Assembly (NCBI RefSeq): GCF_019059575.1
Contig: NW_024881591.1
Location: 434,001 to 498,000, forward strand
DNA length: 64,000 nucleotides
Source of the DNA: Amphibalanus amphitrite
Taxonomy: Eukaryota > Arthropoda > Thecostraca > Balanomorpha > Balanidae
Reading direction: 5' to 3'
Below the pieces are notes generated by a model, which saw nothing but the letters and a program-made list of their open reading frames with translations, was not told the DNA's origin and searched no databases. Position numbers and translations under genes: made by a program. Shown here piece by piece: positions 49,301-59,900 of the stretch (the stretch's first letter is position 1; the number at the start of each line of letters is the position of its first letter).

Positions 49301-52300
49301 GACAGATTTTCGCGCTTATTTTGATGGTAGTCGTTGTTCAGCATCCTGACCTTAGTTGCAGAAGCATAAATCAAGCTCAATGTCACGTCAGGTCAGATCA
49401 GGTCACGAAAGGTCACCTTATGCTACGTGGGTATGCGACATAATAAAACGTAGAAGTTATTTTTCACGCCGGATCCGACGGTATGACCTCACTTACGACT
49501 TATATGACTGACATGAGACTGCTACCTAACCTCTCACGATATTACGAGTACATTCCATCCCCCGCTCCCCGCCCGTCACTCACCGAGCAGCAGTCTGTTG
49601 AGCCGCTCCAGGGCGTCCGGCGGCGGCTCGGGGTTGGGCCCCACCGGGCGGGGCGGCCGCGCCGGCGGCGGCCAGTGGCAGTCGGGCGCCGACACAGCCC
49701 ACTCGTCAGCAGAGGCCGAGAAGGTGCCGTGCCGGCCCAGGAACGGGGAGGTGGCCCGGTGGGCGCACATCACGTGCCGGATGGTGGTCGACACGCTGAC
49801 GGAGGGGTGCGGGCGGAGATAGTGGTCAGGGTAGGCTGGTAAGAAGCGATCACTGCAGGTCAGGTGTGCGTGGGCAACTTCTAGCTTTAACCGTCCACAA
49901 GTCGGTAAAGGGCGGTCCACCAGTCGCTGAGCCACTTCAACTGAGTCCAATGGTCAATGCAACCAGCGATAACAAATGGAAGTTCGGTAGTCACCGCAAC
50001 CAGCCGTAAAAATGACTCGGCCAACACAGAAACGCATGGAGCGCAAACTAATTAACCTACGGACAGAATGCATCCGGATCCAGAATCTCGTCCTCAGTCC
50101 GTTCCTCTCCCAGTCACATGAGCATCCATCCCCAGCCCCGTCTGCCCTCCCACCTCTCCGACGGCGGCGGCAGGCTGGCCGGCAGCGGCGGCGGCGGCTC
50201 CCCGAGCAGAGTGGCCAGTGTGTGCGCGGCGGCGGCGGCCAGCGCCGGCCGGCAGTAGCCGCCCTCCAGAACGGCCACCAGCCGACCGGCCGAGAGCGCC
50301 AGCAGCGCGTGCGTCAGGTGCGCGAAACACGCCGGCGTCACCGCCATGCAGCCCTGCCGGCGGATAGACGGCGGGGACGGGCGGACGGCGGTCAGAGACG
50401 GACGGTGGTTAGAACAGAAACATCATACACAGAAGCATAGACATTATTGATACTTGTGAAGCAAACAGATGCCTCAGATATTGTACGGACAAAATGCGTT
50501 AGCAGATGGTGTAAGAACATATTAACAGGTGTTAAAACATGTTAACAAACTTAGAATCATCTTGGAAGGTTCGCCAAAGAGACTCACCTTAGGATCTCCT
50601 AGCGCCATGTCGAATCCAGCGGACACGATCACCAGGTCCGGTGCGAACTGAAACACGGAAACGCCGTCAGCTCGTGGACATTGGACAAAATATCACAATT
50701 AAACATAATCTGTTCTACAGTACCTTACCACTCCCCACTCTGACCTGACATTATCCATCCCTCTGTCTAGAACCCCACTCTAACCTGATAGGCGGCCGGC
50801 AGCAGGAGCCGGTGCCACACGGCCATCAGGTCCGAGTCGGTCGCACTCCCGTCCAGCGGTACGTTCCAGTTGAGCCCGGCGCCGGCGCCGGCCCCGCTCC
50901 GCTCCCAGTGGCCGGCGCCGCCGCCCGGCCAGTACGCGCCGCCGTCGTACCGGTGCACCGAGAAATACAGCACACTGCCGGCGGGTGGAGTCAAGATAAC
51001 TTTACTAAGTGGAACGCCGTTAGACAGACGGAGAACCCAAGGGAACCGTAAGGCGGCAGAAGGGGAGCCAGACTGCCGTCGTACCGGTGCACCGAGAAAT
51101 ACAGCACGCTGCCCGAGGACGGAACGGCTTAGGCCGACGGAAAAAGGACACATGCGGGACAAAACACGGCAGCAGACGAGGAGCTCAAGGAAAATACAGT
51201 GAGAAACAAAAATACTGACGCAGTATAAACCAAAGAATATGAGCAAAAAAAAATATAATAAGCCAATTCGGCCAAAGGCACCGACTTCTCCCGGAAACTG
51301 GAAGCCAAATATATTTCACACCCCGTCCCCTTCAACTTTCCCCGAACGTAACCGCCCAGCCTCCCTCTCTACGGTCTCCAGAGGTAGGGCCTCGCCCGCT
51401 ACTGACCTCTGGTCAAAGTAGAACATCTCCTGCGTGCCCTGGCCGTGGTGCACGTCCCAGTCGACGATCAGCACCCGTTTGCCGCGGTTAGCCGCGTGAC
51501 GCGCCGCCAGTGCCACGTTGTTGAAGAAGCAGTACCCGCTGAATTCGTCCGGCTCAGCGTGGTGGCCCGGCGGCCTGAGGTCATAGGTCACAGGTCACAG
51601 GTCAGGTCAGAAGCCGTATCTGCTGAACTCGTCCGGCTCGGCGTGGTGACCCGGGGGTCTGAGGCCAGGTCACACAGGTCACAGGTCAGGTCAGAAGCCG
51701 TATCTGCTGAACTCGTCCGGCTCGGCGTGGTGACCCGGCGGTCTGAGGAAGCAGGTCAGGCCACAGGTCAGGTCAGGTCAGAAGCAGTACCCGCTGAACT
51801 CGTCCGGCTCGGCGTGGTGACCCGGCGGCCTGAGTGGGGTCAGAGGTCAGAGTCAGGGCATAGGTAGGTTAAAGGTAAGCTCATAGCGAGGTCAGTAACT
51901 GCTGTGCATCCTACAGTTCCCAGTACACGTTCACTAGAGGCTCATCGATACCCGCTCACTCTCCGTGCAAGGGGCACGTCCTTCCGCAAAGATCATACTC
52001 CGACCGCCCTGTCTGCCTTTTGAACAAGATAATATGAGCACTTTCGACGAAGCACATACTGACACCGTCCGCGAGGCCGACTCTCACCTGACGATGGCGA
52101 ACCCGTTCTGCAGTTTTCCGTCCAGGACCTGATCGGTCAGTTCCAGGGCAGAGCCGGCCGCCAGCGCGGCGCACTGGAACGTCGCCTGGGAAGGATACCG
52201 CAGAGGGACACGGTCACTGGCGAGATACTGGAATGCTTATTGCTTATGAGCTACTGGAGCTTCCATAGAACGGCGTCTAGGACAAAATAACAAACAATTG

Positions 52301-54355
52301 GTACAACGCAACTTCGAGGGACGTCGTCCCACACAGACTACCTATTTGGACAATAAGATTAAAGGTAGCTGCATTTCCTTCATTGACAAGAGGCGGGCGG
52401 GCGGACTGTGCGTTCCAGAGCCGCCAATGAACGGGCAGACCGTGCGCCTGCACTGACCGGGTGGAGGTAGACTGAGTGGCGCTCACCAGCCCCCACTGAC
52501 CGGGTGATCGCGCGCAGCGGACCCCGTGTACTGACCGGGTGGAGGTACACCGAGTCGTGTTAACCGCCTCCCCCCCCCCCCCCCCCCACTGACCGGGTGG
52601 AGGTACACTGAGTCGTGTTTGTCGGCCTCCTGGCGGAGCTGCTGTGGCTCTCCCCGCTCGCAGAGCTGGCGCAGCCTCTGGATGTGCTCCGGGCTGTGAC
52701 AGAGCTGCAGTTCCTCCTCCGTGGCGGGCCGGGCCGGGACGCGCTGGCAGCGGTCCACCAGACCCAGCTGGGAACACCTGGACACGGAACAAGTACGCTG
52801 GTTACACCCACTTCGGCAGGACCAGTTGGGACTGCATGGAGCACCTGAGGTATGGACTTTGATTACTTATACCTCGCGGGAAAAAAACGTCAGGTCCGGC
52901 ACAACGCAGTCTGCGGAACGAGTATCGAGTCTGACTTTGAAAATCCATCTATTACAAATATTCGAACTTAATCCCCAACAACCAAATTGTAAACTAATAT
53001 GACATCAAGCACTACGTGAGCCAGCTGACTAGTGATGACAGTTCATAGCGTAGAATAGATACCCGCGACCGTTATCCTCACTTGTCAAAGATGACCTGCA
53101 GCCTGTCGGGTCCCTCTGGGAAGTCGTCGTCCCAGAGGCAGCGGTGTTTCAGCATCCGCTCATCATACATCAGACCGGTGGCGCCGCGACGCACCTCGGC
53201 CGCCGCGTCACACTGAACGCACGAGAACAGTTAATGGCAGCGGGATACGCCAGTGGGGCACAGAGAACGATACAGCGGGTATTAGCGGAACGATACAGCG
53301 GGTAATTCAGGCTGGACGGGATGATACAGCGGGGATACAGGGGTGATGCTAGCTGTGCTGAATGATACTTTTTTTTCAAGTTTATTGAACATCATCTTCA
53401 ATATTACGAAATATACAAAGCAGTAGACGGAGACGTTGGCCCCCGCCCGCGCCGCCTCGCACCCACGCGCGTCTTTCACGCGAGGCGGCGCCCCCTGACC
53501 ACCGGCCCGCCCCACGGGCCACAGACGGTCCGAGGGACGGGCCGGCGGCCCGGCCTGCCCAGCATATGCTGGGGGGCCGGGCACGGGTTGGCCCGGATGG
53601 GGTAGGGCGGGGGCCACAAATCGCACGAGGCGACGCTAACTCAATAATCACACATCAGAGCCAAGAGGTGCCACCCCTGGCCACATAGCCTCTTGGCAAG
53701 CGACAAGATCTCGAGTCCTCCAACCCCACCTCTCCCCCTCCCTACCCTCATTTACTAAACGGCACTCTGTACATTCAGCTAAATACATCATCTATGGATA
53801 TTTCAAATATAGTTGAGTGGTCCCTGTCCACTACAAATTTCCACCTCTCTCTAAATTTTTCTAACGAATTTTTGTTTTTTTGCAATTACTTCTTCTGCAC
53901 GACAATGGTTTATGATCCCTCCTATTGCCCCGTTTAATGACGGTCTAATGTAATCTTCTCTTAACTTACATGATGTTATATATTGTTTGCAGAGCAATAG
54001 TATCAAATTTACTACATCAGGGGCTTGTGTATATGATATGTGCTGAATGATACTGCTGGCACCACGTTGCGCGTAAATGAAGTCGATAACGTAAAGTTTA
54101 TCACGTGCGAGTCCCAAACCCGGCAGGTCGCAGGACAGCGCCACTCACCGGTGCCAGAGGATCGAACACGGCAGCCTTAGGACTGGCACCTGCAGCTGCC
54201 GCCGCCGCCGCCGCCGCCGCCTTCTTCTGTTTACGCAGCTGCTGCACGTTGATGCGCGGCTGAGCGGTCGCCGTCGGTGTCAGGCGCGGACTGCGGCGGG
54301 GCCGCGACTCCGCGCCGCCGCCGGACGGGGTCCGCCCCCCTCCGCGGGATGTCAT
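37400..54355 (-). CDS. HDAC6: Histone deacetylase 6 (tubulin deacetylase, two catalytic domains plus ZnF-UBP), complete
   Basis: Fifteen minus-strand exons close exactly in phase: 54149-54355, 53082-53212, 52594-52777, 52088-52185, 51407-51574, 50785-50974, 50588-50647, 50154-50353, 49584-49795, 47550-47631, 46983-47256, 46452-46647, 43155-44335, 38156-38299 and 37400-37609; 1178 residues. Deacetylase domain 1 spans about residues 85-400 ([40 protein letters not shown]). Domain 2 spans about 490-830 ([55 protein letters not shown]). Zinc-binding His/Asp and the catalytic Tyr are present in both. A low-complexity linker (about 830-1060) holds (EP)n repeats. The last two exons form the ubiquitin-binding finger: [18 protein letters not shown], then CCGRY and [10 protein letters not shown]. 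Family role: cytoplasmic deacetylation of tubulin and cortactin, aggresome transport. An Ala run (AAAAAAAAAA) is in exon 1. Introns contain a nested gene, two mobile elements and many exon-edge duplications. Confidence 0.95.
37591..37660 (-). repeat. Echo of the acceptor side of the last HDAC6 exon
   Basis: GGTACCGGCCGCAGCAC (exon start, read on plus) at 37591-37607 recurs at 37639-37655, period 48, each followed on the plus strand by CCTGG or GTCTG, so both copies keep an AG acceptor on the minus strand. Confidence 0.75.
37956..38212 (-). repeat. Four-copy 64-65-bp tandem repeat built from the donor side of HDAC6 exon 14
   Basis: CGGTTACCTG starts at 37956, 38021, 38085 and 38149. Each unit holds the exon end coding [16 protein letters not shown] and a GTAACC donor. 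Only the 38149 copy joins the full exon. The two inner echoes are nearly identical to the exon; the outermost has CAGTACTCC in place of CCCGCAGTCGG. Confidence 0.92.
38276..38350 (-). repeat. Echo of the acceptor side of HDAC6 exon 14
   Basis: CAGCGGCACCACCGCGTACA...TTCTG at 38276-38302 recurs at 38325-38350 with one deleted base and one substitution. The exon coding MYAVVPLL starts in the inner copy; the outer copy is frameshifted by the deletion. Confidence 0.85.
39660..40160. repeat. Degenerate GC-rich minisatellite interrupted by a MITE
   Basis: Motifs such as GGGTCGATCCCCG, GTCCGGTCC and CTGACCCAGTC recur from 39660 to 39928 and again from 40107 to 40160. The palindromic element 39929-40106 sits inside, so it inserted into an existing array. 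Confidence 0.7.
39929..40106. mobile_element. Palindromic MITE with GGGGCCGTATTCACGTCG ends, copy 2
   Basis: It matches 23532-23713 nearly base for base, including TCGTAAGTCGATTTTCTTTC and the inverted half. The right end GTGAATACGGCCCC is cleaner than in copy 1. Nested in HDAC6 intron 14. Confidence 0.88.
40738..41553 (+). CDS. DUF4590/ERICH3-like domain protein nested in an HDAC6 intron on the opposite strand
   Basis: An open frame of 271 codons starts at an ATG ([12 protein letters not shown]). Residues about 33-145 resemble the DUF4590 domain of ERICH3 (C1orf173): [55 protein letters not shown] and GPCGRCLA, with the conserved CCE and CxxC pattern. A basic helix follows ([20 protein letters not shown]), then a duplicated AEPAGADA unit and an acidic Ser/Glu/Asp tail. 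ERICH3 is linked to cilia in vertebrates. The codons are strongly GC-biased. The frame lies in the 4.9-kb HDAC6 intron 14. GTATTA at 41538 could be a donor, so this may be one exon of a larger gene; no other exon was identified. Loss of the start to an upstream exon is also possible. Confidence 0.7.
   Translation: MPLSRRSSSSGSRPLRSGSCSSSGGGGGPLTSCTVTVAFLPLSGPRRPQPLLLTQAGRVVFSGPVRPRQHVTFVSQRRPPEPFSLTARLGGVTAARLSVCCERRRPVGARLGGAASPLVVLEVSGGAGPCGRCLAATDRRTQRHRKQVRKLDRRLKRIFLATRMKVLAAGAGGAEPAGADAAEPAGADAAAEAGSDSTEPTAATATTSGHAGDSEPSPPASPTLADSDSDSQSSGAESEVGEEESSDTDESIQTESQSESESESVREVLPA
43549..43652 (-). repeat. (Glu-Pro)n coding microsatellite in HDAC6 exon 13
   Basis: GGCTCC/GGCTCCGGCTCC units code EPEPEP stretches separated by TKAQ, KM and QPELQ. 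It lies in the linker between deacetylase domain 2 and the zinc finger. Confidence 0.85.
44850..46032. mobile_element. Non-autonomous piggyBac-type element, 1.18 kb, TTAA flanks
   Basis: TTAA at 44850-44853 and 46029-46032 flank perfect 17-bp inverted ends CCCGCGCCCCACTGGGG. TTAA target plus CCC ends is the piggyBac hallmark. Subterminally both ends carry a G-run, CTATTCATAG or CTATAAATAG, and a C-run; the left end has an extra 26 bases. The interior is AT-rich with many AGGTCA hexamers (44990-45390) and no transposase frame. It lies in HDAC6 intron 12. Confidence 0.88.
46285..46467 (-). repeat. Tandem repeat built from the donor side of HDAC6 exon 12
   Basis: Units like CACTGTTTCCGTGTCTCACCG then TTTCCGTGGTGGAC recur four times (about 46291, 46337, 46388 and 46430), period about 42-50. 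The 46452 copy is the true boundary of the exon ending DWDVHHGNG. The minus-strand frame stays open through the copies ([20 protein letters not shown]), and each copy keeps a GTGAG donor. Confidence 0.82.
46613..46746 (-). repeat. Echo of the acceptor side of HDAC6 exon 12
   Basis: GAGCCGCTCTCACCGGA...GTCCACCGCCTGAAAC occurs at 46613-46654 (true exon start 46647) and again at 46704-46745, period about 91. An extra GAGCCGCTCTCC lies between. The outer copy keeps an AG acceptor but its frame soon stops. Confidence 0.82.
48880..49470. repeat. AGGTCA-rich sequence in HDAC6 intron 9
   Basis: GGGTCGGATCCGACCC, a perfect 16-bp palindrome, lies near 48932. GGTCAAGGTCAAGGTCAGGTCA and similar hexamer clusters follow at 49218-49420. 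No coding sequence; it resembles 28890-29460 and the interior of the 44850 element in motif content. Confidence 0.45.
50941..51113 (-). repeat. Echo of the acceptor side of HDAC6 exon 6
   Basis: GCCGTCGTACCGGTGCACCG and the following AGAAATACAGCAC occur at 50941-50973 (true exon, [11 protein letters not shown]) and again at 51075-51107, period 134, one substitution just beyond. Both keep an AG acceptor on the minus strand. Confidence 0.88.
51541..51834 (-). repeat. Four-copy 84-87-bp tandem repeat built from the acceptor side of HDAC6 exon 5
   Basis: Copies start at 51541 (true exon), 51625, 51709 and 51796. Each echo codes [13 protein letters not shown] on the minus strand behind a CTCAG acceptor and is separated by AGGTCACAGGTCAGGTCA-type spacer. 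The outer echoes would add a premature stop if spliced in. Confidence 0.92.
52451..52633 (-). repeat. Repeat built from the donor side of HDAC6 exon 3
   Basis: CACTGACCGGGTGGAGGTA is at the true boundary (52588) and again at about 52530 and 52451; a shorter CACTGACCGGGTG is at 52494. The 52530 copy extends across 42 bases, including GAGTCGTGTT. A 17-base C run separates the first two. Confidence 0.85.
53354..54054 (-). mobile_element. 5'-truncated LINE fragment with 16-bp target-site duplications
   Basis: TGTGCTGAATGATACT flanks the insert at 53354-53369 and 54039-54054. On the minus strand the insert (54038-53370) begins inside a frame ending at 53851 ([17 protein letters not shown]... [14 protein letters not shown]), which resembles the extreme C terminus of Tx1/L1-type LINE reverse transcriptases. 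About 480 bases of 3' UTR follow, then AATAAA and an A-run of nine. It lies in HDAC6 intron 1 in the sense orientation, so its polyadenylation signal faces the HDAC6 transcript. Confidence 0.85.
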
Positions 54356-56946
54356 GGTGGTGCACCTGAATAAATAAAATACACACATGTGACCTGATTA
54401 AACCAAGTGATTAAACCGATAAGGCACCTGAAGTGCCTTATCGGGACAGATACTAGATGGTGATTGGCGTAACTTGCTCTTGAAAAGTGCAAGTCAGTCA
54501 GTTGGGAAAACTGCGAGGCGCCAAACTAAAATTGGATCAACCAATCAACGGCTGGAGTGGGCAAGGCGATGGCCATATATGAGCAAAAAATCAGATAACT
54601 TCATTTTTCCATGCATCCTAGCCAGTAGCGGCAGAACACCTTCAATTAAGGGGGGCACTGCCGACTTTCGGTCCCATTCTTTCCATGCAACGCCCATAGG
54701 ACTTATGTTAAAATGCCCAAATCAAAGGGGGGCACGGTGCCCTCCCCATTCCGCCGCCTACGATCCTAGCATTCAAATAAAAAAATAAGGCATAATAATG
54801 TTCTTTAACCACACAAAGTCTAAACTAACTCAGTGCACAATTAACTGGCAGCTCTAAATCGCAGAGTTACAATACAAGGTAAAACAGTGATTGGCAAATA
54901 TCGCAGATTGAAACAGACGCGCCAAAAAATGTAAGCAGCATCATGGTTTTAAAATGTCATTATTTCTATTATTTTGTATAAGGTTTTTCCAATTGTGGTT
55001 CAATAATAATTTGTAATTCAACTATCTTTATTTATTGTAATGAAATTAAATCTTTTAACAATCTTCTTTCAAAATACCAATCCATTTATGGAATGGCCAG
55101 CTGATTGTGATGCCCGGAACCTGCAGAAAAGCCATTTTTCTATCGCCACTTTCGCGTAAATTCGCCAACTTTGATCAAATCACGTTGATTCCTAGTGGAA
55201 AATGGAAGCCTTTTCTCTACGATGTGGACGTGATACCGCAAGTACCTGTGCGTTATACCGTTTTTCACCCTTAGAAGCGAGGACTGCATTTATGCCCATA
55301 CATGGTCATCGAAAGTCTATTTATTGACCGATCCATTTTTGGATCTTCGCCTCGTAGTTTCCCCGACTGAAGTCCCCAACTCAAACTGAAGTGGTGGTCG
55401 CTGGTGGGTACTGGGTCTTGCCGGCTTGCCCCTTCACTTTGGTGGAGATTTCACATCAAATAATATATTTTCTAAGCTGATGTATGGTTGACAGCGCCGT
55501 TGGTTTTAACGTATACGGATAAAACAAAAATATAACTAATAAAATCATTACCACCCGGCACCCACCTTAAAATACAATAAAACAAAATATCAACCAAATC
55601 AACAAGGCCGATCGTCAAACTTGAACTCGCTTTGCGTATAATCGGTGTTTTGGACCTTTGTTATCGCCGAGTTACATAAAGGTAGCCATGGCAAATTGCT
55701 TAGGTTTTCCAAAAGTTTGGATAATCGCTGTAAATTGCCTAGCAACACCAGTGTTTTTCGTTTTCGAGCGCGATAGTGAACAGAAAGGGTAACGTTTTGA
55801 GTTTTGACGCACACTATACAATCACTGACGCAAACAGTTAAATGGAGCGTGACTACGAAATTGTGTGCGCCCCAAATACTGTAAAAATTGCCAAGCCGAA
55901 CTTTTGAACTTCTCCCATGACAACCCTCGCTATGTAAAGCGAATGCCAAATTATACATTAAGATTTTTTGTTGCGTTACTTTTCCACTGATCCATCCTTG
56001 GACTCAATAGGATGGATCAGGATCATGGATCATTGGGCCTGTACTCAAGTACAGGCCCAATCGCCGACGGGCGTGGTCAGGTCCTTTGACCGCTGCATTC
56101 GTCACTCGTTCCAACATCCAACCTGATAAATCCTACAACAAGACTCGAGGGTATATGGCATACATATATTTCAGAACCCTTTGTTTCACATTTACACATA
56201 AACAGCTTATGTGCACACGAACGTAAGTCGACAAATCAAATAACCGAGTTTGAACTCCCGCGGAGGGGATACCCGAGAAACGGCCGATTGTCAACTCCCC
56301 TCCCCCGCATCGGCCGGTAATCCCCAATCGAGCACCAAACCTATCATCAAGTGCGCCCTAACATCCGCAAAATACGATTTTGAAACTAAATTATAATCCC
56401 TAGCTTCTCTGATGCCCTCCCCTAGCGGTGCATGTCACAGCGGATTGCAGTAGGTCATGAGCTTCTGCCAGCGGTGGAGGCCGCCGGCACTTTGCGAGTC
56501 GGTTTGTACAGCCACTGTGGGGACCAGGCGGCTAAGTGGCGCCCGGCACACAGACATACCCGCACACACAAACTCACACTCCCGACCCTACTACCACCGA
56601 GCCAAGGCACCGCCACCGCGCCGTCCCGCACGCGGCACTGTTAGTGTTTATCACCGGACCGGACCGGACCTGGGTCCCAGATCGGTCCCTCCTCCCGGCA
56701 CGGCCCCGGGACCGGCCGGCCGGCGCGCAGTCGGTCCCACGCTCAGACGGTGGACTGGGACCGGCGCGGTATCTCACCATCGAGTCGTTCTCCGGCTACC
56801 GCGGCGCTTCGGACGAGGCGCGTAAATGCATACGAGGTAGCGAGCCGCCCCCGCCGTGGGGGAGCGCTCCCCGCCGACCGGCCGTCCCGGGCCGCTGGAC
56901 AGCCATATCACAGGCGCGCCGCGCCGCCCGCCGGCACACGCGGCAC
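54356..56946. other. Intergenic region upstream of HDAC6 and downstream of DNAJC3
   Basis: A GGCGGAAC-type MITE (54624-54760) and AT-rich unique sequence. 56400-56946 is GC-rich with no recognisable protein; part should be the DNAJC3 3' UTR. HDAC6 promoter elements cannot be named by eye. Confidence 0.5.
54624..54760 (+). mobile_element. GGCGGAAC-type MITE, copy 4
   Basis: AGTAGCGGCAGAACACC, GCACTGCCGACTTTCGGTCC, CCATGCAACGCCCATAGG and ATTCCGCCGCCTA occur in the same order as at 28455-28614, with a shorter G-run. Confidence 0.85.
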
Positions 56947-59900
56947 TCAGTTAAAGTGGAACTTGAAGTGGAACGGCCCGCCGCCGTGGCCGCCGTGAAA
57001 ACCGTGAAAGCCCTGCTCGAACGGGTTGAAGCCGCGTCCCGCCTCCGACTCCGGGTCGAGCGGGTCCTCGCCGGCGTCGAATTTACGCCGCTTGTCTGCC
57101 GGGCAGACGGAGCGGGTCAGACGAGGTCAGGGGAGGTCAAACGGGGCAGACGTGGTCAGCTAGGTTTGGAGCAACAGTGTCACATTTCAGAGCTCTGACA
57201 AATAACGTCGAGTGCCGGACCCGAAAGAAACTGAAGCGAAACTTAAATAGTCAATAATTGGCCAGGCACTGCACCTACGTGCGACTGCTCTTCTCCTCCA
57301 TGCATCTGATTCCCCGTCTTTGTTCTTACCGGGATCGGAGAGCACCTCCTTGGCTGCCGCGATGTCGATAAACATGGCCTCCGCCTTCTTCTTGTCCTTC
57401 TCGTCGCCGGTCGCAAAGTTGTCCGGGTGCCACTGCTGAGCCAGTTTCCTGCACAGCAGACAGCGACGCTCCGTTACATACATGCCGACAAAATACGACA
57501 GATAGTACAGACGTAGGGTATACCAGATAAAATGCATCAGTCACAAAACAATGTTATGGTTTGGTGGAAAAAGAAAAGAAGCAACAATGGCAAAGGTGGA
57601 CAAAGGAGCTTCACGTAATCCTATCACAGGAAATGTTTGGAACATACCAGGTGCTCTTACAATGACCCTTGCTGCCGAGGGGAGCATGACACCGTAGTAA
57701 CAACGATACCAATGGAAGATACCTTATCACGTTAGGCTACCATCAATTACCTGTACGCCTTGTTAATCTCTTTCTTCGATGCTGTCTTCTTAACACCGAG
57801 GATTTTGTAGTAGTCCCTCTTCTTTTTTAGTTTCTGTTTCTTCTGTGCCTTTCCGAGGCCTTCCTTAGCCCTCTGATATCCTTCGTCCATCTCCAGCGCC
57901 TGGTAAGGCACGACGGGGAGCCCACCCAGTCAGTGCGGTCTTTCGGCAGAGTGTCTACCGACGGGAGGTCAGTATGCTAGCGCACGGAGAGCTATTTATA
58001 ACAAGTCACACAAGGTCTGACACCAATTATCTCGAAGTCCGATGTCGAGAGACTGATACTGCACCAATCGAACGTCAATACTGCACGGCGCACACGACAG
58101 TCTGCCGCCCGGCGATGTGACCCACCTGCTGGTAGTCTCGAATGGCCTCATCGAAGAGGTCGTCGTTCAAGTAGGCCTCTGCTCGCTCGCAGTAGATGCG
58201 CGGCTCCCTGTCCAGCTCTATGGCCCGTGTGCACGTGGAGACGGCCTCTGAGGCGCCCTCTCGCACCTGGCACGTGCACATACGCTCCAGGCCGCGGTAC
58301 CGCACCGCCGGCTCTGTCGGCTCGGCGTCCAATACCTGTAAAGGGACAGGGAGTCAGCCGGGGCTCTATGTGTCAGAGAAGCGTGGCGATACGAATGGGG
58401 CATGGAAAAAGGGTAGAATGAATGAACGGGATGGAGAGGGAGATAGGGCTGAAAAGAAATCGGAAAAAGAAATTGAGACAAAAGGGTACATGACGGCACA
58501 AAAAGCAAAATACGGGCAAGCAGGAATTAATATTGCTGGAACTGGAAGCGCAAGTCTGGTTGAATGGCAACGTGACGTTACGCATAGGACAGCTGACAAC
58601 ATACATGACGCTAGCAACAGAGCTAACATTTAACGGCATATTTTAACGGTAAAAGGCAGGGTACGTGATTCCCGGAGGTCAGTGAAATATCAACCAAATA
58701 AAAAAAAACAATAGAGGATCTGGTCACGGACCGGTGTATATGAACGCGTCGTGGACGGGCTGGGGAGGGGAGGAGGGCGGGGCAGAGATGGGGAGGGGCC
58801 AGGGAAGGTCGTTGGTCTACCGGACAGGAGCTTTGGCCAAACCGGTCGCCGCGCACGACTGGAATGTGGCCAGCGGCGGCTGGGTTCCGTCAAGGCCGAA
58901 CTGAATGACACATACATGGCGGATGTCGGGGTCCACTGAGGAAATATCGGCACATTGTGGATACCGAAACAAAACGAACATGGAGCTTCTTGCAGCGGTG
59001 CATCGTACATTTGTGAAAAACTCACGAATCAATAGAATGTTCTCTGGAGCTGAAATGATCAAGGAATGCATCACAACGAAAAAGACCTTATCCGATTTTA
59101 GTAATGTGCCCAGTTATACCAGCAATCGGTCTAAAGTTTCGAGGATCCTGTACTGGAGGTGCTACATAGCACATTTCAACGACCATCCACCAGATACCCA
59201 GCAGCAGCATCATTTTCCCGATCAACCCCTCCCCTTCTACTCCGAAACCGTTAGGAGCTAAATGCTGTCGATCACTGAGCCCTCTGCAGTCACTGAGATC
59301 ACGATCACCCTCTGCAGTCGGAAACATGAGGACTGTGTTTCACCCGGCCAGACAAACGACCTTCGATAGACCCGCGTCCCATGTCCTCACCTTGCTGGCC
59401 GAGCGCGAGCACGAGGCGAAGTCCTCGCGGTCCAGGTGCTCCTGCGAGTTGTCCAGCGCCTTCACCACCTTCTTCACCTTCTTGTAGTGTTCGTGGCACT
59501 GCTTGTCGTCCTGGTCCAGCTTCAGACACTCGCGCACCTCGCTGGACGAGGAGCGGGTAGGAACGGTTAGGTACCGTCGCGACAATCACTCTGTCATCGA
59601 AGTAATTACATAAGCCCGACGTCACTTCCTTATCCCATCTCATTGTCATGCCTCATCGACAGATTTTATCCTTCCCGGCGTCGTCCGTCCTCAATCGCAT
59701 TCCATCGATCCATCGTAGCCCATCGATCGACCGTAGCAACTACCCCAGCTGTATCATCAGAACCGCAGGACATCTGTCTGCCCCCAACCAATTCCGCTAC
59801 TTCATGGCTATCAGATTCAGATCAATCACCAAAGTTAGCCGTCAATCACCGTACAACCACTGGACAGGCCACGTCACCCACCACCCACACGTCCTGGCCC

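Noticed and set aside
51541-51834. Regular direct repeats with spacers, CRISPR-like at first sight
   Set aside because: Repeats are copies of an HDAC6 exon edge, spacers are related to each other, and the genome is eukaryotic.
53382-53651. Pro/Arg/Gly-rich minus-strand frame of 89 codons
   Set aside because: It lies in the 3' UTR of the inserted LINE fragment, after that element's stop codon.
56536-57198. 220-codon plus-strand frame
   Set aside because: Overlaps the DNAJC3 last exon antisense and shows no domain; GC-driven open frame.
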